Counted from the first letter of the stretch, positions 11,657 to 22,528 are shown. The stretch: DNA of 64,000 nt from Streptacidiphilus sp. PB12-B1b (GCF_014084125.1 NZ_CP048405.1:62001-126000); one strand, 5' to 3'. The notes: generated by a model from the sequence alone, not told the origin. Program-made: numbers and translations.

Positions 11657-12382
11657 TCAGCGCTGCCGACGACGGCGGTCGGCGGCCCTCCCCTGGCGCA
11701 GCTCGGAGACGTCCTTGCGCATGCCGGAGACGTCCTCGCGCAGCTCCCGGACGTCGTCGCCGAGGGCGCAGAGCTGCTCGCTCATCGCCCCGACCACCCG
11801 GCCGTGGGCATCCAGCCGACGGTCCACCGACTCCGCCAGATCCGCCCATCGTCCCTGGTCAGCATGGGTGTACTGCTCCGGGGTGGGGGCGTCGGGGTGG
11901 GCCTGGAGGTACTCGTACTCGTCCCAGTGCGGGCCCGGTCCGAGCCGCCGACCGGGCGGCATGCCGTGGCGCGGCGGGGCCGCCGGTCCGTGCCGATCCG
12001 CCTCGGTGTCGAGGAGGTAGACACGGACCTGCCGGGCGACGGCGCTGTCCCGCAGCAGCATGGCGATGTTGAGCACGGCGCGGCGCGGGAACACCGCCAG
12101 GGACGGCGTTCTGGGGTGCACCCCACCCATGTTCTTGAGCAACATGAGTTCCTGACCTGCGAGGATGCGGTATCCGGTGCCCAGCAGCTCCTCACGGTGG
12201 TCCTTGACGAGGGACTGCACCGCCTCGATTCCGACCTCGTAGTAGTCGGCGACCATCCTCGTGGTGACGTGGACGCCGTCCGGCAGCAGGACGAGCGCCT
12301 TGACGCGGTCCAGCGCGTCGGTGCGGTGGTGGACGCTGTCGCGCAGGGCGCGCGACTCCAGCAGAGCGACTTCGGGTGGCAT
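11657..12382 (-). CDS. ORF6N/Bro-N-like DNA-binding regulator with C-terminal coiled coil
   Basis: A 241-residue protein. Residues about 25-75 (VKALVLLPDGVHVTTRMVADYYEV then SLVKDHREELLGTGY) resemble the ORF6N winged-helix domain of phage regulators. The next block (LAVFPRRAVLNIAMLLRDSAVARQVRVYLLD) resembles the Bro-N/ORF6 pattern that follows. The C-terminus (LREDVSGMRKDVSELRQ) is a short heptad coiled coil suited to oligomerisation. The start at 12382 is supported by GGAAGGGCAGG; the upstream ATG has none. No phage genes surround it, so it may be a domesticated or orphan regulator. The family call is by pattern only. Confidence 0.6.
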   Translation of the reverse strand: MPPEVALLESRALRDSVHHRTDALDRVKALVLLPDGVHVTTRMVADYYEVGIEAVQSLVKDHREELLGTGYRILAGQELMLLKNMGGVHPRTPSLAVFPRRAVLNIAMLLRDSAVARQVRVYLLDTEADRHGPAAPPRHGMPPGRRLGPGPHWDEYEYLQAHPDAPTPEQYTHADQGRWADLAESVDRRLDAHGRVVGAMSEQLCALGDDVRELREDVSGMRKDVSELRQGRAADRRRRQR

Positions 12383-13904
<1,522 letters not shown>

Positions 13905-13929
13905 GGCGAGGCCGGCCGGGCGGCCGCGG

Positions 13930-15120
13930 TCAGTCCAGCTCGGCCGGCCGCTCGACGTCGACGTCGACGTCCGCCGCGCCCCGGGCGTCGGCGTCCTCGG
14001 CGTTGGGCAGGAACCGGGAGCGCGCCCGGGGGCGGTCCGCGCCGCGCGGCCCGGGGACGCCGGAGGCACTGGTGAAGGCCGGGCTGCTGAAGTCGGGCGA
14101 CGAGTAGTCCGGCCGGGAGTACCCGGGGCTGGAGAAGTGGGGCTCGGGGGTCGGGTCGGCGTCGACCTCCTGGCCGCGCTGGTCGGTGAGGCGCTCCGGG
14201 CCGGGGCTGGTGAAGCCGGGGCTGGAGAAGTGGGGCTCGGGGGTCGGGTCGGCGTCGACCTCCTGGCCGCGCTGGTCGGTGAGGCGCTCCGGGCCGGGGC
14301 TGGTGAAGCCGGGGCTGGAGAAGTGGGGCTCGGGGGCCGGGTCGGCGTCGACCTCCTGGCCCTGCTCGTCGGTGAGGCGCTCCGGGCCCGGGCTGGTGAA
14401 GCCGGGGCTGGAGTAGCCCAGCTTGGGCCGGGCGCGGACCAGGCTGACGCCGGGCCGGGCGGCGACCTCGCCGGTGCCAGCGCCCGCGCCGGGCACGGCG
14501 CCGAGCTGGGCCAGCAGGTAGGGGCGCAGGGCCTGGTCGCGCAGCGCCGTGTGCCAGAGCTCGCGGGCCGTGGCGAGTTCGGCGTACTGCTCGGGGTGGC
14601 GGCCCGGGGGCGGGCCCGCGGCGTCGCGGGCGGCGGTGAGCAGCAGCCCGATGATGTCCACGGCGATGGCCGCCGCGCACACCACGGCGGAGACGAATCC
14701 GGCGGTGACCAGGGGCTGGCCGAGGGAGAAGTGGTCGGCCCGGAAGGCGTAGCCGAGCAGCAGCATCACCAGGGCGCCGAGTCCGGACAGGATCGGCAGC
14801 AGGACCGCGATCAGGGGCACCCAGCCGGCGCGTTCGGCCGCGTCCAGGGGGTTCTCCGGGGCCTGCCGCCGGGTGGGGTCGTCGTCGGGGGTGGTGCTGC
14901 GGACCTGGTCGCGCAGGGCGCGGTAGTAGCTGTACGCGGAGGCGGCGTCGGCGGCTATGGCGCCGGCGTCGTGCAGGGCGCGGGTGTGCAGCTGCTGGGC
15001 GTTGGGGCCGCCGGGGGTGCGCCGCAGGGCGAGCCGCAGCTCGTCGTGGTGGAGCAGTTCATCGAGGACGCGTTCGAAATCCGGCTTGTCCTCGGCCTGC
15101 AGGTATGGAGCGCTGTCCAT
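13930..15120 (-). CDS. Two-helix membrane protein with 31-residue tandem repeats
   Basis: A 396-residue protein of unknown function. The N-terminal 100 residues are helical and charged (FERVLDELLHHDELRLALRR). Two hydrophobic segments follow at about 104-128 and 134-160, then a helical cytosolic part. The C-terminus carries three copies of a 31-residue unit built around SSPGFTSPGPERLTD and QEVDADP, then a degenerate Ser/Pro section and an Asp/Glu-rich tail. AGGGA lies six bases before the ATG. The Actinobacteria-specific look and the repeats suggest a disordered cytoplasmic scaffold, which is inference. Confidence 0.75.
   Translation of the reverse strand: MDSAPYLQAEDKPDFERVLDELLHHDELRLALRRTPGGPNAQQLHTRALHDAGAIAADAASAYSYYRALRDQVRSTTPDDDPTRRQAPENPLDAAERAGWVPLIAVLLPILSGLGALVMLLLGYAFRADHFSLGQPLVTAGFVSAVVCAAAIAVDIIGLLLTAARDAAGPPPGRHPEQYAELATARELWHTALRDQALRPYLLAQLGAVPGAGAGTGEVAARPGVSLVRARPKLGYSSPGFTSPGPERLTDEQGQEVDADPAPEPHFSSPGFTSPGPERLTDQRGQEVDADPTPEPHFSSPGFTSPGPERLTDQRGQEVDADPTPEPHFSSPGYSRPDYSSPDFSSPAFTSASGVPGPRGADRPRARSRFLPNAEDADARGAADVDVDVERPAELD
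14125..14415. repeat. Three 93-bp in-frame tandem repeats
   Basis: The unit beginning GGGGCTGGAGAAG recurs with exactly 93-bp spacing (CTGGAGAAG at 14129, 14222, 14315, with a diverged start at 14408). The first two units are almost identical and the third differs at a few bases, which indicates recent duplication within the gene. Confidence 0.9.
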
Positions 15121-15257
15121 GGATCCCTACCTACTCCCCCGAAGGCTCCGTCGGGGGCTTCTGCCTTGATGGTAGGGGGAGCAGCTGACACGGTGACAGG
15201 CAGTTTCCGGAATTTCAGGGCCTGGTGGGGCTGGTGATGCCTCCGGTATATGCCGCA

Positions 15258-15283
15258 GGCCGGGCCCCGCGCGGGGCCCGGCC
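15258..15283. terminator. Palindromic terminator of the metallophosphatase gene
   Basis: A perfect 26-base palindrome (GGCCGGGCCCCGC and its complement) lies 58 bases beyond the metallophosphatase stop on the minus strand. Confidence 0.6.
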
Positions 15284-15340
15284 GTCTCCCGGCACCGGCA
15301 GCGATCGTGCCGGTTTCCCTGATCGTCCTTGGTGCGCTGG

Positions 15341-16579
15341 TCAGTTGAGGGGGAGCCGGGCGACCAGCAGGCGGCCCTGTCCCTCCATGGTGACGCCGCC
15401 GTCCATGGCGACCGCCAGGCCGTCCGCGTAGATGTGCGGTCCGGTGACGGGGTGTCCGGAGTTGCCGGCCGGGCCGTCCTCGCTCTGGGCGTCGCCGACC
15501 AGGTAGGGGATCGGGCTGTGGCCGTGGACGATGCGCCGCCCGCCGTAGGCGTCGAGGAGTTCGTGGCAGGCGGAGGGGCCGGCGTCGCCGCGGAAGGCGA
15601 AGCGCTTGGTCATCCGGCGGAAGCAGTCCCACCAGTCGTCGGCCTCGTCGCCCTGCAGCACCTCGTGGATGGCGTCGTTGACGGCGTCCACCGAGTCGCC
15701 GTACTCCAGGTAGGCGGTGGTGTCGGAGTGGACCAGCAGGTGGTCGTCCTCGACGGCCATGGCCGGGAGCCGGGACAGCCAGGTCACGTGGTGGTCCTGG
15801 AGCCGTTCCATGTCGGTGGGCTGGCCGCCGTTGAGCCGCCAGGCGGCGAGGAAGGAGGCGGTGCCGGCGGTGGACTGGACGGCCTGGTCGCCGTAGCGGT
15901 CGGCGCCGAGCAGCAGCAGTTCGTGGTTGCCCATCAGCGCGCGGCAGTAGCCGCCGGAGGCGGCGGCCTCGGCGGCGAGGTTCATCACCAGGTCGATGAC
16001 GCCGATGCCGTCGGGGCCGCGGTCGGTGAAGTCGCCGAGGAACCAGATCCGGGCGGGCCCGGCGGACCAGTGGCCCTCGGCGTCGATGATGCCCGCCTGG
16101 TGCAGCGCGTCCAGCAGCGCCTGCAGGTAGCCGTGGACGTCGCCGACGACGTAGAGCGGGCCGGGGCCCTCGGACTCGGCCGCGGCGGCCGGGGCCGGGA
16201 GCACCGGGGGCGCGGTCTCCACCCGGGGCGCGGGGTGCTCGTAGCCGACGGTCGGGGCCATCGGGCCGCCCAGTTCGATGGTGGGCGGGTCCTGCGGGCC
16301 GGGGATGAAGCGCGGCGGGGTGAACACCGGGGCGCCGGGCGGCGCGGCGGGATAGGCCGGGGCGCTCGGGTAGGCCGGCTCGGGTGCGTACACCGGCGGC
16401 CCGTCGTAGGGCGGTTCGGGCGCGTACGAGCCCGCCTCCTCCGCCGCGCGCGTGGGCGGGGAGAAGAAGTCGTACGTCGTGGACCCGTCGCCGTGGATCT
16501 CCGGCCGCGAGGGGTCCAGGGGCGTACGGGGGCCTGGGTCCGGCAGCTCAGGCCGGGCGAAGGGGTCCACCGGTGTCAT
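15341..16579 (-). CDS. Calcineurin-like metallophosphatase with Pro-rich N-terminus
   Basis: A 412-residue protein. The first 140 residues are Pro/Ala/Tyr-rich and probably disordered. The C-terminal part is a PPP/calcineurin-like phosphatase with the full metal set: GDVHG, GDFTDRGPDG, MGNHELLLLG, LVHSD and HGHSPIP. A Ser/Thr-protein or nucleotide (ApaH-like) phosphatase are both possible. The ATG at 16579 (MTPVDPFARP) is chosen because it opens the conserved Pro-rich section and GATGGGCG precedes it; the upstream Mets have no ribosome site. Confidence 0.85.
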   Translation of the reverse strand: MTPVDPFARPELPDPGPRTPLDPSRPEIHGDGSTTYDFFSPPTRAAEEAGSYAPEPPYDGPPVYAPEPAYPSAPAYPAAPPGAPVFTPPRFIPGPQDPPTIELGGPMAPTVGYEHPAPRVETAPPVLPAPAAAAESEGPGPLYVVGDVHGYLQALLDALHQAGIIDAEGHWSAGPARIWFLGDFTDRGPDGIGVIDLVMNLAAEAAASGGYCRALMGNHELLLLGADRYGDQAVQSTAGTASFLAAWRLNGGQPTDMERLQDHHVTWLSRLPAMAVEDDHLLVHSDTTAYLEYGDSVDAVNDAIHEVLQGDEADDWWDCFRRMTKRFAFRGDAGPSACHELLDAYGGRRIVHGHSPIPYLVGDAQSEDGPAGNSGHPVTGPHIYADGLAVAMDGGVTMEGQGRLLVARLPLN

Positions 16580-16718
16580 TCGCCCATCATAGGAAGCCCC
16601 AGTTCGCGGTGTACGCACCTGGGCGGGATCAATACGCCCGGGCTGGTCGGTCATCGGTGTTGGCTGTGGGTATGTGTGATGGTTTGTATGGATTCTTGTC
16701 ACGTTCTGCGGTGACGTG

Positions 16719-17828
16719 TCATTCCTCGCCCGGGTGCCGGGGCGGGCTGACGGTGATCCGCGCGGGCCGCCGCTGGGAGGAGGTGCGGACGATCAGCTCG
16801 GTCGGCATCAGCTGTCCGACTGGGCTCTCCTCGGCCGGGGCGCCGCCCTCGATGGCGTCGATGAGCAGGTTCACCACGGTGGTGCCGATCCGCTGCGGCT
16901 TCAGCGACAGGGTGGTGACGGGCGGTTCGGTGGTCGCGTAGACGTCGCTCTCGCTGCAGCAGACCAGCAGCAGGTCCTCCGGAACCCGCAGGCCGTAGCG
17001 GCGGGCGGCGGCCAGCAGGTCGGTGCCGTTGGGGTCGAACAGGCCGTAGACGGCGTCCGGGCGGTCCGGGCGGGCCAGCAGCCGATCGGCGGCGACGGCG
17101 CCCGCGCAGGGGTCGTGCGCGGGGTACGCCTCGCACAGCGGCTCCTGCCGGACCCGGCGGCACCAGCCCAGGTAGGCGTCGGTGCTGAGGCGGGTGTAGG
17201 TGTCGGTGCTGGTGCCGGTGAGCAGGCCGATCCGGCGGGCCCCGGCCTCGGCCAGGTGGTCCAGGATCTCCAGCACGGCGCTGCCGTGGTCGTTGTCCAC
17301 CCAGGCGGTGACCGGGCAGTTGCCGGGGCGGCCGTCGCTGACCACCGGCAGGCCCTGCCGGAACAGCTCGGCGACCATCGGGTCGTGCTCGGCCGGGTCG
17401 ATGACGACGGTGCCGTCCAGGGCGACGTTGCTCCAGACGTCGTGCCGGGACGTCGCGGGCAGCACGACCAGGGCGTAGCCGCGGTTGAGCGCGGCCGAGG
17501 TGGCGGCCCGGGCCATCTCCGCGAAGTAGGCGAACTCGGTGAAGGTGAAGGGTTCTTGTCCGTAGGTGGTGACGGTCAGGCCGATCAGGCCGGAGCGCCC
17601 GGTGCGGAGGGTGCGGGCGGCGGCGGAGGGGCGGTACCCGAGGCGCTCGGCGACCTCGCGGACCTTGCTGCGGGTCTCGTCCGGGAGGCGGCCCTTGCCG
17701 TTGAGGGCGTCGGAGACGGTGGTGATGGACACCCCCGCCGCGGCGGCGACGTCCCGGATTCCGGCGCGTTCCAGCCGCCGGGCGTGGGGTGGCCGCCGGC
17801 CGCTCTGGTTGGCTGCTGCTGCTGTCAT
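16719..17828 (-). CDS. LacI-family transcriptional regulator
   Basis: A 369-residue regulator with an N-terminal helix-turn-helix (GIRDVAAAAGVSITTVSDALNG) and hinge (ERLGYRPSAAARTLRTGRSG), then a periplasmic-binding-like sensor domain typical of sugar-responsive repressors. The start MTAAAANQ at 17828 places the HTH at residues 24-45; a longer frame to 17951 lacks support. It diverges from hisC across 280 bases and no sugar genes adjoin it, so the target is not evident. Confidence 0.85.
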   Translation of the reverse strand: MTAAAANQSGRRPPHARRLERAGIRDVAAAAGVSITTVSDALNGKGRLPDETRSKVREVAERLGYRPSAAARTLRTGRSGLIGLTVTTYGQEPFTFTEFAYFAEMARAATSAALNRGYALVVLPATSRHDVWSNVALDGTVVIDPAEHDPMVAELFRQGLPVVSDGRPGNCPVTAWVDNDHGSAVLEILDHLAEAGARRIGLLTGTSTDTYTRLSTDAYLGWCRRVRQEPLCEAYPAHDPCAGAVAADRLLARPDRPDAVYGLFDPNGTDLLAAARRYGLRVPEDLLLVCCSESDVYATTEPPVTTLSLKPQRIGTTVVNLLIDAIEGGAPAEESPVGQLMPTELIVRTSSQRRPARITVSPPRHPGEE

Positions 17829-18108
17829 GTCGAACCGATCGTATGGCTCACCACCGACCTTAGGTGATGGTCTGCGTGGGTTGGTCGGAGATACGTTTCT
17901 CCATGAGCTTTTGTGCTCTTTATCCTTAGCTGCGTGACCATTTGGGGTCACCCGCCTACGTTTCGTCCACGTGTCGCCGCAGCCGCCGAGGAAGGCTCGG
18001 CCGGACGGCGCCAGAACATGTCACTCTCACGGGTGAGATATCGCCGATCGGCTCGTAGGGTGATCCCGACCGGACAAGGACGACGGCACGACGTGGAGGA
18101 CGACCGCG

Positions 18109-19230
18109 GTGAGCGACAACGACAAGGGCCGGAGCCCCGCCGAGCAGGGCCGGACGGACGGCCCCCGGCTGAACGGCAACCTGCGCGGCATCCCGCTGTA
18201 CAAGCCCGGCAAGCCCGCCCTGGGCAGCGACGGCCGCCCCGCCTTCAAGCTGTCCTCCAACGAGAACCCCTACCCGCCGCTGCCCGGCGTCCTGGAAGCC
18301 GCCGTCGCCGCCGCCGGGGACATCAACCGCTACCCCGACATGGGCTGCACCGGGCTGGTCGCGGAGCTGGCCCGGAGCCTCGGCGTGCCGGAGAGCCACA
18401 TCGCCACCGGCACCGGCTCGGTCGGCGTCGCCCAGTCGCTGGTCCAGGCCACGGCCGGCCCCGGCGACGAGGTCGTCTACGCCTGGCGCTCGTTCGAGGC
18501 GTACCCGATCATCGTCCAGGTCAACGGCGCCACCTCGGTGCAGGTCCCGCTGCGCGCGGACGCCTCGCACGACCTGGACGCCATGCTGGCCGCGGTCACC
18601 GACCGCACCCGGCTGATCTTCGTCTGCAACCCCAACAACCCGACCGGCACCGTCGTCCGCCGCGCCGAGCTGGAGCGCTTCCTGGACGCCGTCCCCGGCG
18701 ACGTCCTGATCGTGCTGGACGAGGCGTACACCGAGTTCGTCCGCGACGCCGAGGTGCCGGACGGGGTCGAGCTGTACCGCGACCGGCCCAACGTCTGCGT
18801 GCTGCGCACCTTCTCCAAGGCGTACGGCCTGGCCGGGCTGCGGGTCGGTTTCGCCGTCGCGCACGAGCCGGTCGCGGCCGCGCTGCGGCAGACCGCCGTG
18901 CCGTTCGGGGTCAGCCAGCTGGCGCAGGACGCCGCCGTGGCCTCGCTGCGCGCCGAGACGGCGCTGCTGGAGCGGGTCGAGGCGCTGGTGCAGGAGCGGA
19001 CCCGGGTGGTCGCGGAGCTGACCGCGCAGGGCTGGACGCCGGCCGAGACCCAGGCCAACTTCGTCTGGCTGCCGCTGGGCGCGCAGACCATGGACTTCGC
19101 CGCCGCCTGCGCCGCGGCGGGCGTGGTGGTGCGGCCGTTCGCGGGCGAGGGCGTGCGGGTGACCATCGGCGAGACCGAGGCGAACGACCTCTTCCTGCAG
19201 ACGGCGGAGCTGTTCCGCAAGGAGTCCTGA
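18109..19230 (+). CDS. hisC: Histidinol-phosphate aminotransferase (class I/II PLP enzyme)
   Basis: A 373-residue aminotransferase. The PLP Lys is K237 in [18 protein letters not shown], and the fold-type I landmarks [22 protein letters not shown] and VLDEAYTEF are clear. The enzyme transaminates imidazole-acetol phosphate in histidine synthesis. A gene away from the his operon could instead serve aromatic amino acids, so specificity is tentative. GTG at 18109 has GGAGGA eight bases upstream. A hairpin terminator follows about 100 bases past the stop. Confidence 0.88.
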   Translation: MSDNDKGRSPAEQGRTDGPRLNGNLRGIPLYKPGKPALGSDGRPAFKLSSNENPYPPLPGVLEAAVAAAGDINRYPDMGCTGLVAELARSLGVPESHIATGTGSVGVAQSLVQATAGPGDEVVYAWRSFEAYPIIVQVNGATSVQVPLRADASHDLDAMLAAVTDRTRLIFVCNPNNPTGTVVRRAELERFLDAVPGDVLIVLDEAYTEFVRDAEVPDGVELYRDRPNVCVLRTFSKAYGLAGLRVGFAVAHEPVAAALRQTAVPFGVSQLAQDAAVASLRAETALLERVEALVQERTRVVAELTAQGWTPAETQANFVWLPLGAQTMDFAAACAAAGVVVRPFAGEGVRVTIGETEANDLFLQTAELFRKES

Positions 19231-19330
19231 GCCCGGGGACGACGCCGGGAGCGTGGGGTCGGCGACGGTGGCGGCGGACTCGTAAGTCCCTGGGAGTTCA
19301 CTGTGATTTTCCGCCCGCCCGGCTCCGCCG

Positions 19331-19361
19331 CGGGCGGTCCCCGGCCGACGGGGACCGCCCG
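19331..19361. terminator. Hairpin terminator after hisC
   Basis: A perfect 12-bp stem (CGGGCGGTCCCC with GGGGACCGCCCG) with a 7-base loop lies about 100 bases beyond the hisC stop. Confidence 0.65.
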
Positions 19362-19407
19362 GGCCTTGGCCGACGGCCGCCCGGGCGGCCCGGCGCTGCC
19401 AGCGAGT

Positions 19408-19424
19408 TCCCAGATTCCTCCCAG
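19408..19424 (+). promoter_or_regulatory. 11-bp-spaced direct repeat before adaptor gene 1
   Basis: Two copies of TCCCAG are exactly 11 bp apart (19408 and 19419), the spacing used by OmpR/PhoB-type regulators. The first base is 52 bases before the ATG. A related pair occupies the identical position before adaptor gene 2. The adjacent OmpR-type regulator is the natural candidate to bind. Confidence 0.45.
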
Positions 19425-19459
19425 GGCATCGTCCGGGGAGCCGATCACGATGTCTCGCT

Positions 19460-20674
19460 ATGAAGGTGCTCCCCCAGCGGCGCAGGGCCGCTCTGCTGAA
19501 CTCCGTTCTCGCCGTGCTGCTCGTCGCCGGTTCCGGAGCGGCCTACGCCGCCGTGAACACCTCGACGTCCACTGCCGCGAGCAAGTCGAACACCACCACG
19601 TACACGGTCGCCAAGGGCATGGTGCTGGCGACGGTCAGCGGCACCGGGGCCCTGTACTCGCCCAGCGACGCCGGCGTGAACTTCACCACCGGCGGGACGC
19701 TCACCGAGGTCGACGTCAAGCCCGGGCAGCAGGTCACCAAGGGCCAGGTGCTGGCCAAGGTCGACCCGACCTCGGCCGATGAGACCCTCACCGCCGACCA
19801 GGCCGCGCTGACCGCCGCGCAGGCCAGTCTCGACCAGGTCGAGGACCCGACCAGCACCGGCGCAGCCGCCACCCCCAGTGCCTCGCAGCTCACCCAGGCC
19901 GAGGCACAGGTGACCAGCGCCCAGAACGCCGTCACCGCCGCCCAGGCCGCCGTCGCCGGGACGGTGCTGACCGCGCCCATCGCCGGCACGGTCAACTCGG
20001 TCTCCGGCTCCGTCGGCGGCACCGTCTCCGGCGGCGGCGCCTCCACCGCCAGCAGCTCCGGCAGCGCCCCGACCGGCTTCGTGGTGATCACCAACCCGGC
20101 CGGGATGGAGGTCACGGCGGACTTCGCCGAGGCCGACGCCCTGAAGCTGAAGGCCGGACAGGGCGCCACGGTCACCCTGAACGCCAGCGGCGAGGAGCTC
20201 AACGCCAAGGTGCTGTCGGTCAGTTCGCTGCCGGTCAGCTCCTCCTCCGGGCTCAGCTCCAGCGGCACCGTGGAGTACGCGGCGCTGCTGTCGGTCACCA
20301 GCGACACCAGCAACCTGCGGACCGGTCTCAGCGCCAGCGTGTCCGTGCTGACCGGCGAGGTGGACAATGCGCTGTACCTGCCGACCGCCGCGCTCACCGG
20401 CACCGGCACCACCCGGCTGGCGACCGTGGTCGGGGCGGACGGCACGACCACGTCCAAGAGCGTCACGGTCGGCCTCGCCGGCGACAGCGACGTGCAGATC
20501 CTCAGCGGGCTCACGGAGGGCCAGAAGGTGCAGGTGACCGTGGCCACCACGGCAGGCGGCGCCGGGGGCTTCGGCGGCGGACGCGCGGGCGGCTTCGGCG
20601 GCGGCACCGGCGGCTTCGGCGGCACCGGCGCCCGGGCGGGCGGCGGCGGCTTCGGCGGAGGTGGACGGGGATGA
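19460..20674 (+). CDS. MacA/HlyD-type periplasmic adaptor protein 1
   Basis: A 404-residue membrane-anchored adaptor. The N-terminus MKVLPQRRRAALLNS leads into one transmembrane helix, then a lipoyl/barrel-sandwich region (GTVLTAPIAGTVNSVSGSVG), a coiled hairpin rich in Ala/Gln and a beta-barrel domain. The C-terminus is a Gly/Phe tail (GGFGGGRAGGFGGG). No Shine-Dalgarno sequence precedes the ATG, so the mRNA may be leaderless. The stop overlaps the next ATG (ATGA). It is paralogous to the gene at 22564 and probably links a MacB-type transporter to an extracellular substrate; its own permease is missing. Confidence 0.85.
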   Translation: MKVLPQRRRAALLNSVLAVLLVAGSGAAYAAVNTSTSTAASKSNTTTYTVAKGMVLATVSGTGALYSPSDAGVNFTTGGTLTEVDVKPGQQVTKGQVLAKVDPTSADETLTADQAALTAAQASLDQVEDPTSTGAAATPSASQLTQAEAQVTSAQNAVTAAQAAVAGTVLTAPIAGTVNSVSGSVGGTVSGGGASTASSSGSAPTGFVVITNPAGMEVTADFAEADALKLKAGQGATVTLNASGEELNAKVLSVSSLPVSSSSGLSSSGTVEYAALLSVTSDTSNLRTGLSASVSVLTGEVDNALYLPTAALTGTGTTRLATVVGADGTTTSKSVTVGLAGDSDVQILSGLTEGQKVQVTVATTAGGAGGFGGGRAGGFGGGTGGFGGTGARAGGGGFGGGGRG

Positions 20675-21570
20675 CGCCGCGCCTGCCGTCGCTGCGCCGC
20701 AGAGGCCCGACGGCAGCGCAGGGCCCGGACGGCGGGGAGGGCTCCCCGGCCGGCCGGGCCCCTTCCGCCGTTCCGGCGCGCCCGCCGGTGGTGGAGCTGC
20801 GGCGGGTGGTGAAGACGTACGGCACCGGCGAGGCCGCGGTGCACGCCCTGTGCGGCCCGGCCGCCCCGGACGGCGGGGAGGTCCCGGGGGTGGACCTGGC
20901 CGTCCGCACCGGCGACTTCGTGGCGGTGATGGGCAGCTCCGGCTCGGGCAAGTCGACGCTGATGAACATCGTCGGCTGCCTGGACTCGCCCACCTCCGGC
21001 CGCTACCTGCTGGACGGCATCGACGTCGGCCACCTGGACGAGCACCAGCTGTCCCTGGTGCGCAACCGCAAGATCGGCTTCGTCTTCCAGTCGTTCAACC
21101 TGGTGCCCCGGACGACCGCGCTCGACCAGGTCGAACTGCCGCTGGCGTACGCCGGGGTGAAGCCGGAGCAGCGCCGGCTGCGGGCGCACGCGGCGCTGGC
21201 CCTGGTCGGCATGGAGGACCGGGCCGGGCACCGGCCCAACGAGCTGTCCGGCGGCCAGCAGCAGCGCGTCGCGGTCGCCCGCGCGCTGGTGATGGCCCCG
21301 GCGATGCTGCTCGCGGACGAGCCCACCGGCAACCTGGACAGCCGCAGCACCGACGAACTGCTGGGCATCGTCGACCGGTTGAACGCCTCCGGCCGGACGG
21401 TCGTGCTGATCACCCACGAGGACGAGGTGGCCCGGCACGCCAAGCGGGTGATCCGGCTGGTGGACGGCCGGATCATCGCCGACGAGCGGCAGGCGCCGCT
21501 GGACGGCCCGCCGCCCGCGCTGCTCGATCCGCACTTCGCCGCGCACTCCCTGCACCAGCACCGGGGCTGA
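20671..21570 (+). CDS. MacB-type ABC transporter ATP-binding protein 1
   Basis: A 299-residue ATPase with Walker A GSSGSGKST, Q-loop FQSFNLVPRTT, signature LSGGQQQRVAVARAL, Walker B MLLADEPTGNLD and the switch His in LITHED. The sequence belongs to the LolD/MacB class. The start overlaps the adaptor stop by four bases. No permease follows: a terminator hairpin and a convergent lipoprotein gene come next. It is close to ATPase 2 along its whole length, so it may power the shared permease at 25184. Confidence 0.9.
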   Translation: MTPRLPSLRRRGPTAAQGPDGGEGSPAGRAPSAVPARPPVVELRRVVKTYGTGEAAVHALCGPAAPDGGEVPGVDLAVRTGDFVAVMGSSGSGKSTLMNIVGCLDSPTSGRYLLDGIDVGHLDEHQLSLVRNRKIGFVFQSFNLVPRTTALDQVELPLAYAGVKPEQRRLRAHAALALVGMEDRAGHRPNELSGGQQQRVAVARALVMAPAMLLADEPTGNLDSRSTDELLGIVDRLNASGRTVVLITHEDEVARHAKRVIRLVDGRIIADERQAPLDGPPPALLDPHFAAHSLHQHRG

Positions 21571-21594
21571 GCGGCCGGGTCGGGCCCCGAGGCT

Positions 21595-21631
21595 GAGAGG
21601 GGCGGCACCGGAGTCCGGTACCGCCCCTCTC
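21595..21631. terminator. Bidirectional terminator between ATPase 1 and the lipoprotein gene
   Basis: A 17-bp stem (GAGAGGGGCGG then ACCGG, one mismatch) with a 3-base loop ends in CTCTC. It lies 25 bases past the ATPase 1 stop and 15 bases past the convergent lipoprotein stop. Confidence 0.8.
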
Positions 21632-21646
21632 AACTCCCCTCACCCG

Positions 21647-22273
21647 TCAGGCGCTCGGCGAAGCCGACGGCGCCGCGCCCCCGCCCGTGGCCCTGGTCGG
21701 CAGCAGCGGCTTGCAGACCTTCAGCGCCGCCGCCGTCTTCGGGTCGGTGGTGCTCAGGCTGCGCAGCCCGCCGGTCACGGTCACGCCGTTGTCCTTCATA
21801 CAGCTGGCGAACGCCGCCATGGCGCTGCTTCCGGCCGCGCCCCCGCCGCCGAACCCGCCGCCGAAGCCCCCCTTGGGCATGAGCGAGGCGCACGCCTTGG
21901 CCGCGGCCGCCTCGGACGGGTTGGCCGAGGCCCCGCCGCCGAACCCGAAGCCGCCGCCGAAGCCGCCGCGCCCGCCGCTCGGGTAGCCGCTCGGTCGCCC
22001 GCTGGGCCGTCCGCTCGGACGTCCGCTGAAGTGGCCGCTCGGGCGCCCGCTGGGCAGCTTCACCCCGTGCTGGCTCAGGCAGGTGCGGTACGCCGTGAAC
22101 TGCGCCGAGCCGCTGCCGTCGCTGCTGCCCGCCGACGAGGACGCGGAGGCCGCGGCCGTCGCGGTCTTCGGGGAACTGGACGAGCAGCCGGTGAGCAGCA
22201 GGGCGCCGGACGCGAGGAGCCCGGCTGCGGCGAGCGCGCGCTGGGCCGTCGTCCTGCGGATGGTTCGGATCAT
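21647..22273 (-). CDS. Secreted lipoprotein with two Cys-pair modules
   Basis: A 208-residue protein with a lipobox (LLLTGC, Cys about 28). It has two similar modules: module one holds YRTCLSQHGVKLP and later AKACASLMP; module two holds FASCMKDNGVTV and later LKVCKPLLP. A SGRPSGRPSG repeat and a Gly/Phe-rich loop separate them. Each module has two Cys that could form a disulfide. GGAGGAA precedes the ATG. Its position between the two MacAB-like loci suggests a shared extracellular role, which is inference. Confidence 0.75.
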   Translation of the reverse strand: MIRTIRRTTAQRALAAAGLLASGALLLTGCSSSSPKTATAAASASSSAGSSDGSGSAQFTAYRTCLSQHGVKLPSGRPSGHFSGRPSGRPSGRPSGYPSGGRGGFGGGFGFGGGASANPSEAAAAKACASLMPKGGFGGGFGGGGAAGSSAMAAFASCMKDNGVTVTGGLRSLSTTDPKTAAALKVCKPLLPTRATGGGAAPSASPSA

Positions 22274-22511
22274 GACCGGGGTTTCCTCCGTACGTGGCGG
22301 GATGGCTGGGTGCCGTGGTGGCGGGTACGGGGGAGCACACCACCACTGGAGGTACACCCAACCGGACCGGAGTGGAGGTGCCCTGGGCGAACTCTGCGGA
22401 CTTGCTGTGAGTTGGCGAGCCGGGCAGGTGGCCGGAGTGTCGAAGAAGTGGATATTCGTCCCTGATGTCCGAGTTGGCGGATGTTGCGGCACGGTTCCGG
22501 CCCCAGGAAAC

Positions 22512-22528
22512 TCCCAGATTTGTGTCAG
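22512..22528 (+). promoter_or_regulatory. 11-bp-spaced repeat before adaptor gene 2
   Basis: TCCCAG at 22512 is followed 11 bp later by the related TGTCAG. The pair begins 52 bases before the adaptor 2 ATG, the same offset as at adaptor 1, and both sites share CCCAGATT and AGGG. Confidence 0.45.
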
